Assembly (NCBI GenBank): GCA_016699165.1
Contig: CP064963.1
Coordinates: forward strand, 496,001 to 560,000
Reading direction: 5' to 3'
Length of the DNA: 64,000 nt
Source: Candidatus Melainabacteria bacterium
GTDB taxonomy: Bacteria > Cyanobacteriota > Vampirovibrionia > Obscuribacterales > Obscuribacteraceae
Shown piece by piece: positions 9,554 to 17,773 of the stretch; position 1 is the first letter of the stretch; each line of letters begins with the position of its first letter. Under the pieces are notes generated by a model, which was not told the origin of the DNA, ran no database searches, and saw only the letters and a list, made by a program, of their open reading frames with translations. Made by a program: the position numbers and the translations under genes.

Positions 9554-9636
9554 TAAAAAATCAGGACAGTAACTAGTACTGTCCTGATCGTTTCATCAGG
9601 TTTGATAGAAAAATAAGGGGTTTTCTATCAATCGAT
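9554..9636 (-). ncRNA. Possible small RNA or attenuator leader ahead of the 8013-9541 operon
   Basis: Read on the minus strand there is an extended -10 (TGCGATAAT, core at 9643-9648). It is followed by an 11-bp hairpin (9602-9612 with 9621-9631, loop of 8) and a 12-bp hairpin (9560-9571 with 9577-9588, loop ACTAG), then six U residues at 9554-9559. This is the architecture of a short terminated RNA of about 80 nt. The terminator ends 13 bases before the operon's start codon, so it could also be a premature terminator controlling that operon. ATCAGG at 9595-9600 could pair alternatively with CCTGAT at 9583-9588, giving a mutually exclusive fold. The -35 region is poor. Confidence 0.35.
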
Positions 9637-9880
9637 GGTGGCATTATCGCAATTCTAACTACGTGGATTGTTATGTTAAAACCGCATTGATACTGTCGAT
9701 ACCATCTTTCTCCTGATGATGGAGATTCACATTGTTGTTGTCTGTGTTTTGCTCACAGTTTTTGTGTAGCACAAGCAAATTTATCGACGGCATCAGCTTG
9801 ACATGCGCCCGAATCGCCAGAGCAAGCGCGTGTTATCATTTACAGCACATTTTTACTCAATCCTTTGACAAGGAATTTTT
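9589..9880. other. Non-coding interval before the WG-repeat gene
   Basis: Apart from the hairpins above, this interval shows a possible extended -10 on the plus strand (TGTTATCAT, core at 9834-9839) that could drive the gene at 9881. A TTGACA at 9798-9803 is 30 bases from it, too far to be its -35. A 64-codon reading frame from 9732 has unlikely composition and runs into the next gene, so no protein is called. Confidence 0.4.
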
Positions 9881-10795
9881 ATGCGCGCATTTTTTCATAA
9901 AACACTACTTCCCATGCTTCTTTTAATCAGTATGGCCCCTGAGGTATTGGCTGAAAAGCCGGCTAAATACGGCTATGTAGACAAGTCGGGCAAAATGATA
10001 ATCAAAGCCGAGTGGGATCAGGCGCGCCTTTTCAGAGAAGATAAAGCAGTAGTTCAAAAGGGTGACCACGCATTTTTCATAGACAAGTCTGGCAAAACCG
10101 TTTTGGACCCGCACGCGCGCATTGCCGAAGATTTTCATGAGGGCAAAACAGCCGTCATGCAAGGCAACGAGTGGCTATATTTAGATAAAGATGGCAAACA
10201 AGTGCTGCCTAAAAAATATCAGCGTGCTTTCGATTTTAACGACGGCGTGGCAATGATTCGCGAAAAAGAAAAATTTGGATTCATCGACCCCAAAGGCACA
10301 GTGCTGATTAAGCCGCAATATCATTCAGCCGGCGGATTCTCAGAAGGGCTTGCATGCTTTATGCAGGGCGAACTCTGGGGTTATATCAATACTAAGGGCG
10401 AAGTGGTTATAAAGCCCGAATTGAGTGATGCAGGCATTTTCCATGATGGACTTGCTCGTGTAATGAAAAAAGGCAGCGACAAATATGTTTTCATCGACAA
10501 GAAAGGCAAAGTGGTGCTCTCACCCAAATTCGAAGACGTTACTGATTTTTCAGAGGGACTTGCCCGCGTCGGCAAGGAAAACCACTGGCAGTTTATCGAC
10601 AAGACGGGCAAAGTAGTCATCGCCCAAACTTTTAGCGATGCCCAGGACTTTTCAGAAGGTCTAGCTGCTGTAAGCAAGAACGGAAAATGGGGCTTCATAG
10701 ATAAAGCCGGCAAATGGGTCATCCAACCCCAATTCAAATGGGCCGACAAGTTTTCAGGCGGATTGGCTGCAGTTCAACCGTCGGCTGCAAAATAG
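9881..10795 (+). CDS. Secreted WG-repeat protein
   Basis: 304 residues; AAGGAA lies 6-11 bases before the ATG. The signal peptide ends at about VLA-EK (residue 24). The rest is eight WG-type repeats of about 33 residues, each with the core (W/F/Y)xFIDKxGK followed by a hydrophobic turn and an FSEGLA-like segment; the clearest are KFGFIDPKG, KWGFIDKAG and HWQFIDKTG. WG repeats form beta-propeller-like folds in exported or surface proteins and usually mediate binding. No catalytic domain is attached. The ligand is unknown. Confidence 0.88.
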   Translation: MRAFFHKTLLPMLLLISMAPEVLAEKPAKYGYVDKSGKMIIKAEWDQARLFREDKAVVQKGDHAFFIDKSGKTVLDPHARIAEDFHEGKTAVMQGNEWLYLDKDGKQVLPKKYQRAFDFNDGVAMIREKEKFGFIDPKGTVLIKPQYHSAGGFSEGLACFMQGELWGYINTKGEVVIKPELSDAGIFHDGLARVMKKGSDKYVFIDKKGKVVLSPKFEDVTDFSEGLARVGKENHWQFIDKTGKVVIAQTFSDAQDFSEGLAAVSKNGKWGFIDKAGKWVIQPQFKWADKFSGGLAAVQPSAAK

Positions 10796-10848
10796 CCGTT
10801 TTATAGGACTTTCGCCCCCAGATTCGCGACGCCGGGGAACATCTATAT

Positions 10849-11658
10849 ATGCTATTTCCCAAAGGGGACAACGGGAGCGCACACTTGAATCGCGTGTCAC
10901 TAGCTACTGCGCATGGATTTTCTCCGCTATCCAATTTTGGAATAGCGATAAAACTGTTCATAATTTCTTTTAGTCCAGGCTCCTGGCATTCAGCATTTCA
11001 TGCAGGCAAAGTCTTTCGCAAATATGCCCTCTGGATGGGAGTTTATTCTTTTGCGTTGGTCGGACTTGCGGCCATGTCTATTGGTTGTGCACTTACGCTT
11101 GAGAGTGTCACAGAACTCAAATCGTTTCAGGCCGAAAGATTATCTGGAGCCATGATTTCACTAGGTCTCATGCGCGAAATGGGACCGCTCACTGTAAGCC
11201 TGGCTTGGTGTGTTCGCGTATCGTCTTTGATATCTGAAGAAGCCAAATATTTTCGCGCCGATTTTGATAGCGATAAAACTTTTGCCCAGAATTATATTCT
11301 TCCACGCTATGGCACCACGATGCTTATGGCAACATGCATGGGCGCTTATGGACTGCTCATTGGCTTTGCCACCGCTGTTCTGGTATCACCATTTTTTGGT
11401 GTCACTAATATGCTCGACTTTTTAGATTCTGCCCACGACGCGATTAAGTTTAAAGACATTGTTGTTTATTTCATCAAACTAAGTGTCGTAAATCCTACCA
11501 TCGGATTCTTCATGGGAGTGACAGCCGGGCTGAACGCATACCGCACTGGAAGCCAGCCTGCACCAGAAGCAATTACAATGACGTTTTTATACGGTTACCT
11601 CGCAAACTTAATGGTGACGATAGCCGCATTTTACAAAGGAGGAAATCTCCTTGGCTGA
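10849..11658 (+). CDS. mlaE: MlaE-family ABC transporter permease
   Basis: 269 residues with about five hydrophobic segments. The region around LMREMGPLTVSLAWCVRVSS corresponds to the MlaE/YrbE motif (usual form LREIGPxxxxxxxxGRxG), so the family is clear though the glycine-rich part is divergent. It would be the inner-membrane permease of an MCE-type system moving phospholipids between the two membranes. The start is ATG 10849 with GGGG about 12 bases upstream. It overlaps the MlaD-like gene by 8 bp. No ATPase (MlaF) gene is nearby. Confidence 0.85.
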   Translation: MLFPKGDNGSAHLNRVSLATAHGFSPLSNFGIAIKLFIISFSPGSWHSAFHAGKVFRKYALWMGVYSFALVGLAAMSIGCALTLESVTELKSFQAERLSGAMISLGLMREMGPLTVSLAWCVRVSSLISEEAKYFRADFDSDKTFAQNYILPRYGTTMLMATCMGAYGLLIGFATAVLVSPFFGVTNMLDFLDSAHDAIKFKDIVVYFIKLSVVNPTIGFFMGVTAGLNAYRTGSQPAPEAITMTFLYGYLANLMVTIAAFYKGGNLLG

Positions 11659-12955
11659 AACGAATGAAATAAACAAACCTGAAAAGTACAACATGAGCGA
11701 ACATAAGCTGCTCGAAAACGCAGTGATAGGAATGTTTGTTTCAGTGGCGATTATTATCTTGGTTTGGAGCTTTTGTTGGTGGCGCAACCTTGAGCCCTGG
11801 AACAAACAGCAGATTATAAACGTTGATTTTCCAGAAGTTGCTGGTCTCAGTCAAAATGCTTCGGTCTTAATTGACGGAACACGTATTGGTCGTGTCGATA
11901 AAGTTGAGTGGGAAGGAAACAATCGTGTCCTGGTGCAGCTGCGCATCTCTTCTCCCAGGCTGAAAGTCAGAACCGATGCTAAGTTTATGATTTTGACAGA
12001 TGGTATCGTGGGATCGAAGTATGTTGAAATTGTTATTCCAGACAACAGTGCAGAAGATCTTCCGATTCTTGCCGATGGTGCTCTTGTTAAAGGTGAGATG
12101 CCTGCAAGACCAGAGCTAGCTATTCAGAAGTTAAGTATCGGCTTGAGCCATCTTGATCCTGAGCAAATGGTGCAAAATTATCGCGAAGATCGCAAGCGTG
12201 TTATTCGCGCAGCGGATCAACTGGCACTTTTGGCCGACAAAGCCATACCAGTAATCGATCATGCGTTGCCTATCGAGCATGAGTTGTTGCCACTAACAAA
12301 AGACTTGAATAAATTGACGAACAGACTCGCGCGTCTTTTGGATAATCCAAGAATTAGCCAGGATCTCAAAGATACTGTTAAACAGGCTCAAAATACCATA
12401 ACATCAGCCAAGCAATTGATTACTCAAATTGATAGCATGGTGCACGATAAAGATATTAAAGAAGAGCTGCGCAACACGTTGAATAAGCTTGAGAAATCAA
12501 CTGATACCATGTTTGTCACTGTAAGCAAAGTTGAAAAAATAACTGACAATAAAGAGTTGCGAGAAGACGTCAAAGAGATTTTGACTAAAACTAGAACGAC
12601 TTTAGATAAAGCTGATACGCTGCTTAATAAGCCTATTTTGAACTCTAATATGAAGGCGACAATTACTAATGCTCAAGAAGCAGTTGAAAATATCAATACT
12701 GCCACCAAGCAATTGACCACTATTCTGGATAAACGTTTTCCTTTGATTCATATGATGATTGGTCGTCCGGGTCGCATTAAAAAGGATGCGAAGCCTAAAG
12801 AAATAGACGTGCGCAAAGAAGTTGAAATTGAGCGCAAGAAGCTTGATCTTGAATCTCCCGTGACTCCCGTGACTCCCGTTTCTCCGGTGGCGCCGCTGAC
12901 GCCGACTGAGCTTGAGCCGAAGTTAGAGTTGAAGCCTGAGATTAAATCCGAATAG
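11651..12955 (+). CDS. mlaD: MlaD/MCE-domain lipid transport protein
   Basis: 434 residues. The start is TTG 11651: the strong site AAAGGAGG at 11636-11643 is 7 bases upstream, while the next ATG (11693) has none. One membrane anchor is at about 23-43. The MCE domain is at about 55-135, with the typical VAGLSQNASVLIDGTRIGRVDKV and GSKYVEI pattern. A long helical region of heptad-like repeats (about 160-375) may form a channel needle as in long MCE proteins. The tail is a Pro/Thr/Val repeat (TPVTPVSPVAPLTP) then acidic. It overlaps mlaE by 8 bp, so they are translationally coupled. Confidence 0.88.
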   Translation: MAETNEINKPEKYNMSEHKLLENAVIGMFVSVAIIILVWSFCWWRNLEPWNKQQIINVDFPEVAGLSQNASVLIDGTRIGRVDKVEWEGNNRVLVQLRISSPRLKVRTDAKFMILTDGIVGSKYVEIVIPDNSAEDLPILADGALVKGEMPARPELAIQKLSIGLSHLDPEQMVQNYREDRKRVIRAADQLALLADKAIPVIDHALPIEHELLPLTKDLNKLTNRLARLLDNPRISQDLKDTVKQAQNTITSAKQLITQIDSMVHDKDIKEELRNTLNKLEKSTDTMFVTVSKVEKITDNKELREDVKEILTKTRTTLDKADTLLNKPILNSNMKATITNAQEAVENINTATKQLTTILDKRFPLIHMMIGRPGRIKKDAKPKEIDVRKEVEIERKKLDLESPVTPVTPVSPVAPLTPTELEPKLELKPEIKSE

Positions 12956-13012
12956 AAGCACTCTTTTAGTTGCCTACAGAGTTAATAAAAGTGCCGGATC
13001 TAAGCCAGTCTG

Positions 13013-13092
13013 GGAGCGGGTTTCGGGGCGTCGCGTAAGAAAAGTAGCCCAAATTTAATACCTGCTGAACAGTTGGGCGTTAAAGCCGCTCC
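13013..13092. ncRNA. Possible structured RNA element, family unknown
   Basis: The 7-bp closing stem is extended after one mismatch by TTT/AAA. An inner 6-bp stem is stacked on a 3-bp stem with a 5-base CTGAA loop. The strand cannot be told from pairing alone. It may be a leader RNA or the end of the mlaD transcript. Checked by eye against tRNA, SRP and riboswitch signatures without a match. Confidence 0.25.
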
Positions 13093-13168
13093 TTGCTGCT
13101 TTGAAGAAAAAATCCTGAGCAAAAATCGTCCTTTTTAAAAATCATCTTTTATATAGGTAGAGATTCGA

Positions 13169-13211
13169 AGTCTTTTGACTACACCCAGCAGCACCCTGAA
13201 GTCCACAGACT
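13169..13211. promoter_or_regulatory. Two AGTC-N4-GACT dyads 31 bp apart upstream of hemerythrin
   Basis: AGTCTTTTGACT (13169-13180) and AGTCCACAGACT (13200-13211) sit within a longer imperfect direct repeat (GAAGTC...GACTACACC). The centres are 31 bp apart, about three helical turns, so a dimeric regulator could bind both on one face. They lie about 150 bp before the hemerythrin start. Confidence 0.35.
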
Positions 13212-13355
13212 ACACCTTAAGTGGTAAAGCTGTTTAAAAGCTACTGGATTTAATCTAATTTGGTCATTTTGTCGCCTTTAGAGTGCATTTTAATGGAATC
13301 ACCTCCAAAAATGGATGCTATAAGACAGGCATGAGCAAAACGGAGCGAAATCATC

Positions 13356-13877
13356 ATGGTTAAAGTTAGTCTAGTCAACATTTTAATCGCGGACCACCGC
13401 AGACTCGAAGGTATGTTCGAGCGTTGTCTCGACAGCCACACTCGTCGCGACCAAGAAGAACTGGTAGACAAAATCATCAAGACCCTAGCGGTCCACACAA
13501 TGATTGAAGAAGAACACGTTTTTCCTCTTCTCAAAGAATTGAATAAAGATGATGCTCTTGAAGCATACGAAGAGCACCACGCTATCAAAGTTTTGGTAGA
13601 TGAATTAATGAATTGCAAATGTGACCACGACACCGTTCGCGCCAAAGTCAAAGTGCTTGGCGAAATCATGGAGCACCATCACGAAGAAGAAGAGAAGAAA
13701 CTCTTCCCCATGTTGATCGAATCAGATTTTGATCTCTTTGACGTCGGTCGCGAAATGCTCGAACACAAAAATGACCTAGAACGTCACGTTCACATTGCTA
13801 TAAGCGCTTTGCATGAAGAAATCGCTGCAGGTCCCTGTGCCGCTTCTAGCAAGAGCAAATGCGCATTTGCTGCATAA
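13356..13877 (+). CDS. Hemerythrin-like (HHE) protein
   Basis: 173 residues; GGAG lies 11 bases before the ATG. It has the HHE cation-binding four-helix layout: IADHRRLEGMFE near the N-terminus, HTMIEEEHVFPLL about 47-60, EEHHAIKVL about 72-80, and MEHHHEEEEKKLFPML about 104-119. These His and Glu residues form the expected di-iron site. Such proteins bind O2, NO or iron, or take part in repair of iron centres. The C-terminal tail carries three Cys (GPCAA, KSKCAF plus one earlier CKCD pair), which is not part of the family core. It resembles the hemerythrin at 42808-43596 without the long basic tail. Confidence 0.88.
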   Translation: MVKVSLVNILIADHRRLEGMFERCLDSHTRRDQEELVDKIIKTLAVHTMIEEEHVFPLLKELNKDDALEAYEEHHAIKVLVDELMNCKCDHDTVRAKVKVLGEIMEHHHEEEEKKLFPMLIESDFDLFDVGREMLEHKNDLERHVHIAISALHEEIAAGPCAASSKSKCAFAA

Positions 13878-13906
13878 AGTTTTAAACGGATGAGCCAAGA
13901 TGAGTC

Positions 13907-13938
13907 ATGAAGGTCTTCGAAAGAGGACCTTTATGATT
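13907..13938. terminator. Terminator hairpin with GAAA tetraloop, copy 1
   Basis: AAGGTCTTC (13910-13918), GAAA loop, GAGGACCTT (13923-13931): a 9-bp stem with one T-G wobble and a GNRA tetraloop. It lies between the convergent hemerythrin and HicB genes. Its right arm touches the HicB stop codon. The same hairpin recurs at 15835-15856. Confidence 0.6.
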
Positions 13939-14326
13939 TGGTGTCGTTTTGCGAAGTCAGTTGATGAACACGTTGATGAGAAAGACCGAGTATTACTCCA
14001 GCATCTCGCATACTTACGCCGATATCTTCAGTTAAAACACGAGCAGCATCGGTTGTGACTTTCTGCAATTTTTTTGATTCTGTTTCAACTCGATCTCGCG
14101 TATCCAACACAGTCTTAACTAGATTCCTAGCTTTGGTCGGCAAAAAAATATCATCGATTAAATCAGCAGTTAGGGCATCATCCACAAAAAGCTCTAAAGC
14201 TTCACGAATTCTCGTGCGAGATTGCTCGATTGTTTTACCTTGAGTGTGGCAACCTGAAACACCTTTGACAGTGGCTACCCACCAACCGTCTTCGTCTCTT
14301 TCATATTTCACTGTATAGCTTTTCAT
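13931..14326 (-). CDS. HicB-family protein (orphan antitoxin-like)
   Basis: 131 residues from ATG 14326, which has GGAG about 8 bases upstream; an extension to 14368 is possible but unlike the family. The N-terminal half is the HicB fold (YTVKYERDEDGWWVATVKGV, then the TQGKTIEQ segment and a helix). The C-terminus (about 95-125) looks like a helix-turn-helix ending in LGLSHQRVHQL. HicB antitoxins normally sit next to a small HicA RNA-cleaving toxin. None is seen within 200 bp on either side, so this is an orphan, perhaps a regulator. Confidence 0.78.
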   Translation of the reverse strand: MKSYTVKYERDEDGWWVATVKGVSGCHTQGKTIEQSRTRIREALELFVDDALTADLIDDIFLPTKARNLVKTVLDTRDRVETESKKLQKVTTDAARVLTEDIGVSMRDAGVILGLSHQRVHQLTSQNDTKS

Positions 14327-14523
14327 TGCCTTAACTCCAAATCTCTTGCTTTCATAACTGTACCTCAAAATCGTCGAGTAGGCTAGACACTTTTTCAGAA
14401 TCTTATTCCGACTACCTTAGCTGAAAACGAGAGAACATGCCTATTAGACAATTTCGAGAATTAAGCAAGGACTTGTAAAAATGTGTATAATTTGCAAATT
14501 CATTAGTGTAGGTTTTGCAGTAA

Positions 14524-15225
14524 ATGCCCGCCACGACAAGTCAAACTTCTCAACTAAAAGCGGATGGCTTCAGCACATTCCCAAATGTTTTCGATACAGA
14601 TGAGATCGCAAAAATAGAAACTGCAATCGAAAATTACCGACAATCACAATCTGGCAAGTTGCCTGGCTTGAGAAATATTTTCTCGCATTGTCCTGAGATA
14701 AAAGCGCTTGCTCAATCGGTCAAATTAATTGATCTGGCGACCGAGATTTTAGGCGAGAAACCAGTTCCCATCAATGCTACGCTATTTGATAAAACTGAAG
14801 AATCTAACTGGTATGTAACGTGGCACCAGGATAGATCGATTGTAGTCAAAGATAAAATCGAGACTCCCGGATTTGGTCCTTGGTCTATTAAAGACAAAAT
14901 GAATTATGTTCAACCGCCATTTCAGATACTAGAAAAAGTGGTGGCATTTCGAATTCACATCGATAATTGCCCAGAACAAAACGGAGCAATCAAATTCGTG
15001 AAGGGCTCTCACAAGCACGGATTTATTGATCCCGAACAAATAAATAAATGGCGCGATGGCAAAGAAGTGGTGCTATGCCCAGCGAAAGCGGGCGACATCA
15101 TTGCAATGCACCCTTTAATTTTGCACGCTTCCTCGCAAGTGTTAGAACCGACAAACAGACGCGTCTTGCACATCGAATACAGCAACGCGAAGCTTCCAAA
15201 TGGTCTAGAGTGGCTGTTTCCGTAG
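14524..15225 (+). CDS. Phytanoyl-CoA dioxygenase (PhyH) family Fe(II)/2-oxoglutarate oxygenase
   Basis: 233 residues. The metal-binding HxD is H101-Q-D103 in WHQD and the distal His is H201 in ILHASS, followed by NRR, which would bind 2-oxoglutarate. The segment GAIKFVKGSHKHG is typical of PhyH proteins. It should hydroxylate an unknown small molecule using O2, Fe(II) and 2-oxoglutarate. Monocistronic by position. No clear ribosome-binding site is visible before the ATG. Confidence 0.85.
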   Translation: MPATTSQTSQLKADGFSTFPNVFDTDEIAKIETAIENYRQSQSGKLPGLRNIFSHCPEIKALAQSVKLIDLATEILGEKPVPINATLFDKTEESNWYVTWHQDRSIVVKDKIETPGFGPWSIKDKMNYVQPPFQILEKVVAFRIHIDNCPEQNGAIKFVKGSHKHGFIDPEQINKWRDGKEVVLCPAKAGDIIAMHPLILHASSQVLEPTNRRVLHIEYSNAKLPNGLEWLFP

Positions 15226-15288
15226 CCAAGAGCCTTAGCTATGCTAATAGGTGCTAGGATATATCCACTTTAGATACTGGAGGTCCCA

Positions 15289-15804
15289 ATGAGCGACTTA
15301 ATAGTTATTGCTTACGATGGTATTCATCAAGCCGAAGAGATGAGAATGAAATTGGTGAAGATGCAAAATGAATATCTGATCGATATGGAAGACGCTGTCT
15401 GCGCCACTAAAGATGGTGATGGTAAAGTAAAATTGCATCAGGCAATGAACCTCACCGCATTTGGTGCTTTGCAAGGAAGTTTACTTGGTGGCTTAGTCGG
15501 AATGTTATTACTCAATCCATTGTTTGGTATGGCAATAGGCGGCGCCGCTGGTGCGCTTTCTGGAGCAACAACAGATTTGGGAATCAATGACGATTTCATG
15601 AAAGAATTGGCTGCCACTTTGAAGCCAAACTCATCAGCCCTGTTCATTCTTGTCAGAAAAGTGACTATGGACAAAGTTCTTCCGCAATTGGAAGGTACTG
15701 GTGGCAAAATTATCAAAACCTCGCTTCCAAACATGGATGAAGATAAGCTTCAAGCCACGCTAGACAAGCATCGCATGGAATATTCCACTGCACCAACAGT
15801 TTAG
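15289..15804 (+). CDS. DUF1269 membrane protein
   Basis: 171 residues with a strong GGAGG 5-6 bases before the ATG. The central glycine-rich hydrophobic region (about 58-95, GGLVGMLLLNPLFGMAIGG) is flanked by soluble parts, including SALFILVRKV. This matches the DUF1269 family, often stress-induced. Function is unknown. It ends in a terminator at 15835. Confidence 0.82.
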   Translation: MSDLIVIAYDGIHQAEEMRMKLVKMQNEYLIDMEDAVCATKDGDGKVKLHQAMNLTAFGALQGSLLGGLVGMLLLNPLFGMAIGGAAGALSGATTDLGINDDFMKELAATLKPNSSALFILVRKVTMDKVLPQLEGTGGKIIKTSLPNMDEDKLQATLDKHRMEYSTAPTV

Positions 15805-15831
15805 TCAGATAGCTACAAAGCAAAAACAGTC

Positions 15832-15862
15832 AGGAAGGTCTTCGAAAGAGGACCTTTTGATT
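15832..15862. terminator. Terminator hairpin with GAAA tetraloop, copy 2
   Basis: AAGGTCTTC (15835-15843), GAAA, GAGGACCTT (15848-15856), then TTGATTTT. The hairpin is identical in sequence to copy 1 at 13910-13931. It serves the convergent genes ending at 15804 and 15870. Confidence 0.65.
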
Positions 15863-15869
15863 TTGCCGT

Positions 15870-16619
15870 TTAAATGTATCCCAACGCTTTCATTTTTGCG
15901 ATATCAACTTCGGTGGCACGTGCATCGGTGCCCATGATGTAGTCTGCAAAAGGAAACACGACATTGAAATTTTTATTTTGATATTGATGGTGAAGATAGT
16001 GATGTCTAGCCAAAAATTTGTAAATTGGCCATTTTTTGAATTTTCTATCTTCAGGCTTGTGCATTTCTAAATGTATTTTGTTCCAAATCCAGTGGTGCAA
16101 AGTTGCAACAGCCAGAAACGTGATTGCACAAGGAATTGAGAAGATTGCAATAACTAATGCAATCGGCAACATTTTTACTGGTGCTTTATGCACATTCAAA
16201 CGAATTTCCTTGTCTTCGCCCTCAGGTACAGGCTCGTCAACAAATATTTTGGAATAATGTTGATGATGATCAAGTGCGTGAGACTCGAAAATACGCTGGA
16301 AAGATTTCTTGTGTTTGCTAAGCCAATTCCGGCGGTGCATCAGCTGGCTGTGTACCTGGTGCTCAATAAATGACACCAAAATGACTGAAAAAATCACCCA
16401 TTCGCTGAAATCCACACCGAATTGCATAAAAGGCACTAATTCGGAAGGAAATTGAGATGCAGAAGTTAAGTCTATTCGGGAAAGCAGTATCAGTATCAAG
16501 CAAGCGCCTGTAACCATTGCGATACTTCTTGTTAAAACTAGCATTTTATTAGAGTTCCCTTGGAGCCACTTGATTATAGAGGCATCGCTAGAAAATGAAA
16601 GGGCCGAAAGATTATTCAT
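15870..16619 (-). CDS. Fatty acid hydroxylase / sterol desaturase superfamily membrane protein
   Basis: 249 residues from ATG 16619 (a TTG at 16637 is possible). Two membrane segments come first. Then the histidine clusters of the superfamily: EHQVHSQLMHRR, HALDHHQHYS, HHWIWNKIHLEMH and RHHYLHHQYQN. They would bind a di-iron centre used with O2 to hydroxylate or desaturate a lipid. Two more hydrophobic segments lie around residues 130-165. The substrate is not predictable. Confidence 0.85.
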   Translation of the reverse strand: MNNLSALSFSSDASIIKWLQGNSNKMLVLTRSIAMVTGACLILILLSRIDLTSASQFPSELVPFMQFGVDFSEWVIFSVILVSFIEHQVHSQLMHRRNWLSKHKKSFQRIFESHALDHHQHYSKIFVDEPVPEGEDKEIRLNVHKAPVKMLPIALVIAIFSIPCAITFLAVATLHHWIWNKIHLEMHKPEDRKFKKWPIYKFLARHHYLHHQYQNKNFNVVFPFADYIMGTDARATEVDIAKMKALGYI

Positions 16620-16798
16620 TGAGCAGAAAGCGCTCAAATTGGAGTAGTGGAAGACACTCTTAGCTAAAAAATCTTGGTGGATTTATAGAAATTTTGCGCG
16701 CCTGTCTTGCGTTGCGACTTTTAAAGTCTAAGTCGATCCTGCGTATATAGGCATTTTCACAATCTTATGAAATAAAGCTTATTAGTGTAAAACTACCG

Positions 16799-17773
16799 TT
16801 AATCAACAAGAACTCGCGCTTCTTCTTGTTCAACGCTTTTAGGCTTGGGGAAGGAGGTATATTCCTTTCCTGTCACTTTTTTGAAAACTACTCTTACATT
16901 ATTAGTGTCAATAAATGGCAGCCCAGTTTCATTAATAGAAGGCATATTGCCTGACAAATAGCATTTGCGCAAAAGATAGTGCTTATCGCCAAAGAGCTTA
17001 ATTATATGAATAGCAGCCGTGTTATTTGGGTCTTTTGCCACCTGTATGGCGCAGAAATTTGTAAGCCAGATAGGCATTTGCGCCAGTAATAGGAGTGCAA
17101 TTCCAGAAAGCAGGCCTGCGATGCGCAGCTTGCCATGCCCTTTTAAAATGGGATAGTACACTGTTAGTAGGTCAAACAGCTTCAATGTAGCAATGAAAGC
17201 AAGCACCGCAGAGAATACCATCCAAGCCATTCCCATGATGAGCGCCAACCCTCCTAGAATCATTAATGGAACAGTGGCTATCGCGAAAGGAAGAGCAATT
17301 CCAAGCGCCAATCCATTGAGGAAATTAACTGTCTTTGGCTCAATGTCGACTTTCTGAAACAAAAGTCCCGCACAAAAGCCGTTCAATACCGGACCTAGCG
17401 CAAGCACCATGATGTGCCATGGAGTCGGAATAAAATCTAAAAGAATATGACTGCATGCATGAGTGGTGGCTTCAAAGGCTATGGTCATCACTGGCACAAT
17501 TAATGAAAACATCATAAGCGCCACAAATGCAACCGAATCAAACCAGGTAACAGTAACCGCGGCAATCGAATTAGCTCCCGCTTTATTTTTCCAGTTCACC
17601 ACCATTAGACTTATGAAAAGACAAACTGATACCAACGCATTCAATACGAGATAGGCACCAGAGATGTAAACGCCCCAGCTACTCAAAGAGAAACCTGGGA
17701 AAGACGACGAAAGCGATAGTCCGAAAACCACCAGCGATACCGCAAATACTATGAGTACTTTCACTCGTCCCAT
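16799..17773 (-). CDS. Polytopic membrane protein of unknown function
   Basis: 324 residues with about seven hydrophobic segments between residues 5 and 235, then a soluble C-terminus of about 85 residues ending in acidic VEQEEARVLVD. No domain recognised. The ATG at 17773 overlaps the upstream gene by 13 bp, so it is the last member of the minus-strand operon 16799-21069. Confidence 0.7.
   Translation of the reverse strand: MGRVKVLIVFAVSLVVFGLSLSSSFPGFSLSSWGVYISGAYLVLNALVSVCLFISLMVVNWKNKAGANSIAAVTVTWFDSVAFVALMMFSLIVPVMTIAFEATTHACSHILLDFIPTPWHIMVLALGPVLNGFCAGLLFQKVDIEPKTVNFLNGLALGIALPFAIATVPLMILGGLALIMGMAWMVFSAVLAFIATLKLFDLLTVYYPILKGHGKLRIAGLLSGIALLLLAQMPIWLTNFCAIQVAKDPNNTAAIHIIKLFGDKHYLLRKCYLSGNMPSINETGLPFIDTNNVRVVFKKVTGKEYTSFPKPKSVEQEEARVLVD

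Larger units (their letters stand above)
12956..13355. other. 400-bp non-coding interval with structured segment and paired dyads
   Basis: No plausible protein is seen. At 13013-13092 the arms GGAGCGG (13013-13019) and CCGCTCC (13086-13092) can close an 80-base element; inside, GCCCAA (13047-13052) pairs with TTGGGC (13073-13078) and CTG/CAG stacks on it. It matches no RNA family I can name. At 13169-13211 there are two AGTC-N4-GACT dyads. Both features are described separately. Confidence 0.4.

Noticed and set aside
9732..9926. 64-codon plus-strand frame before the WG gene
   Set aside because: Cys/Phe-rich composition, no ribosome-binding site, and it runs into the WG gene in another frame.
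13013..13092. tRNA, SRP RNA or cobalamin riboswitch
   Set aside because: No TpsiC-like sequence, no SRP apical motif, and the B12 box is absent.
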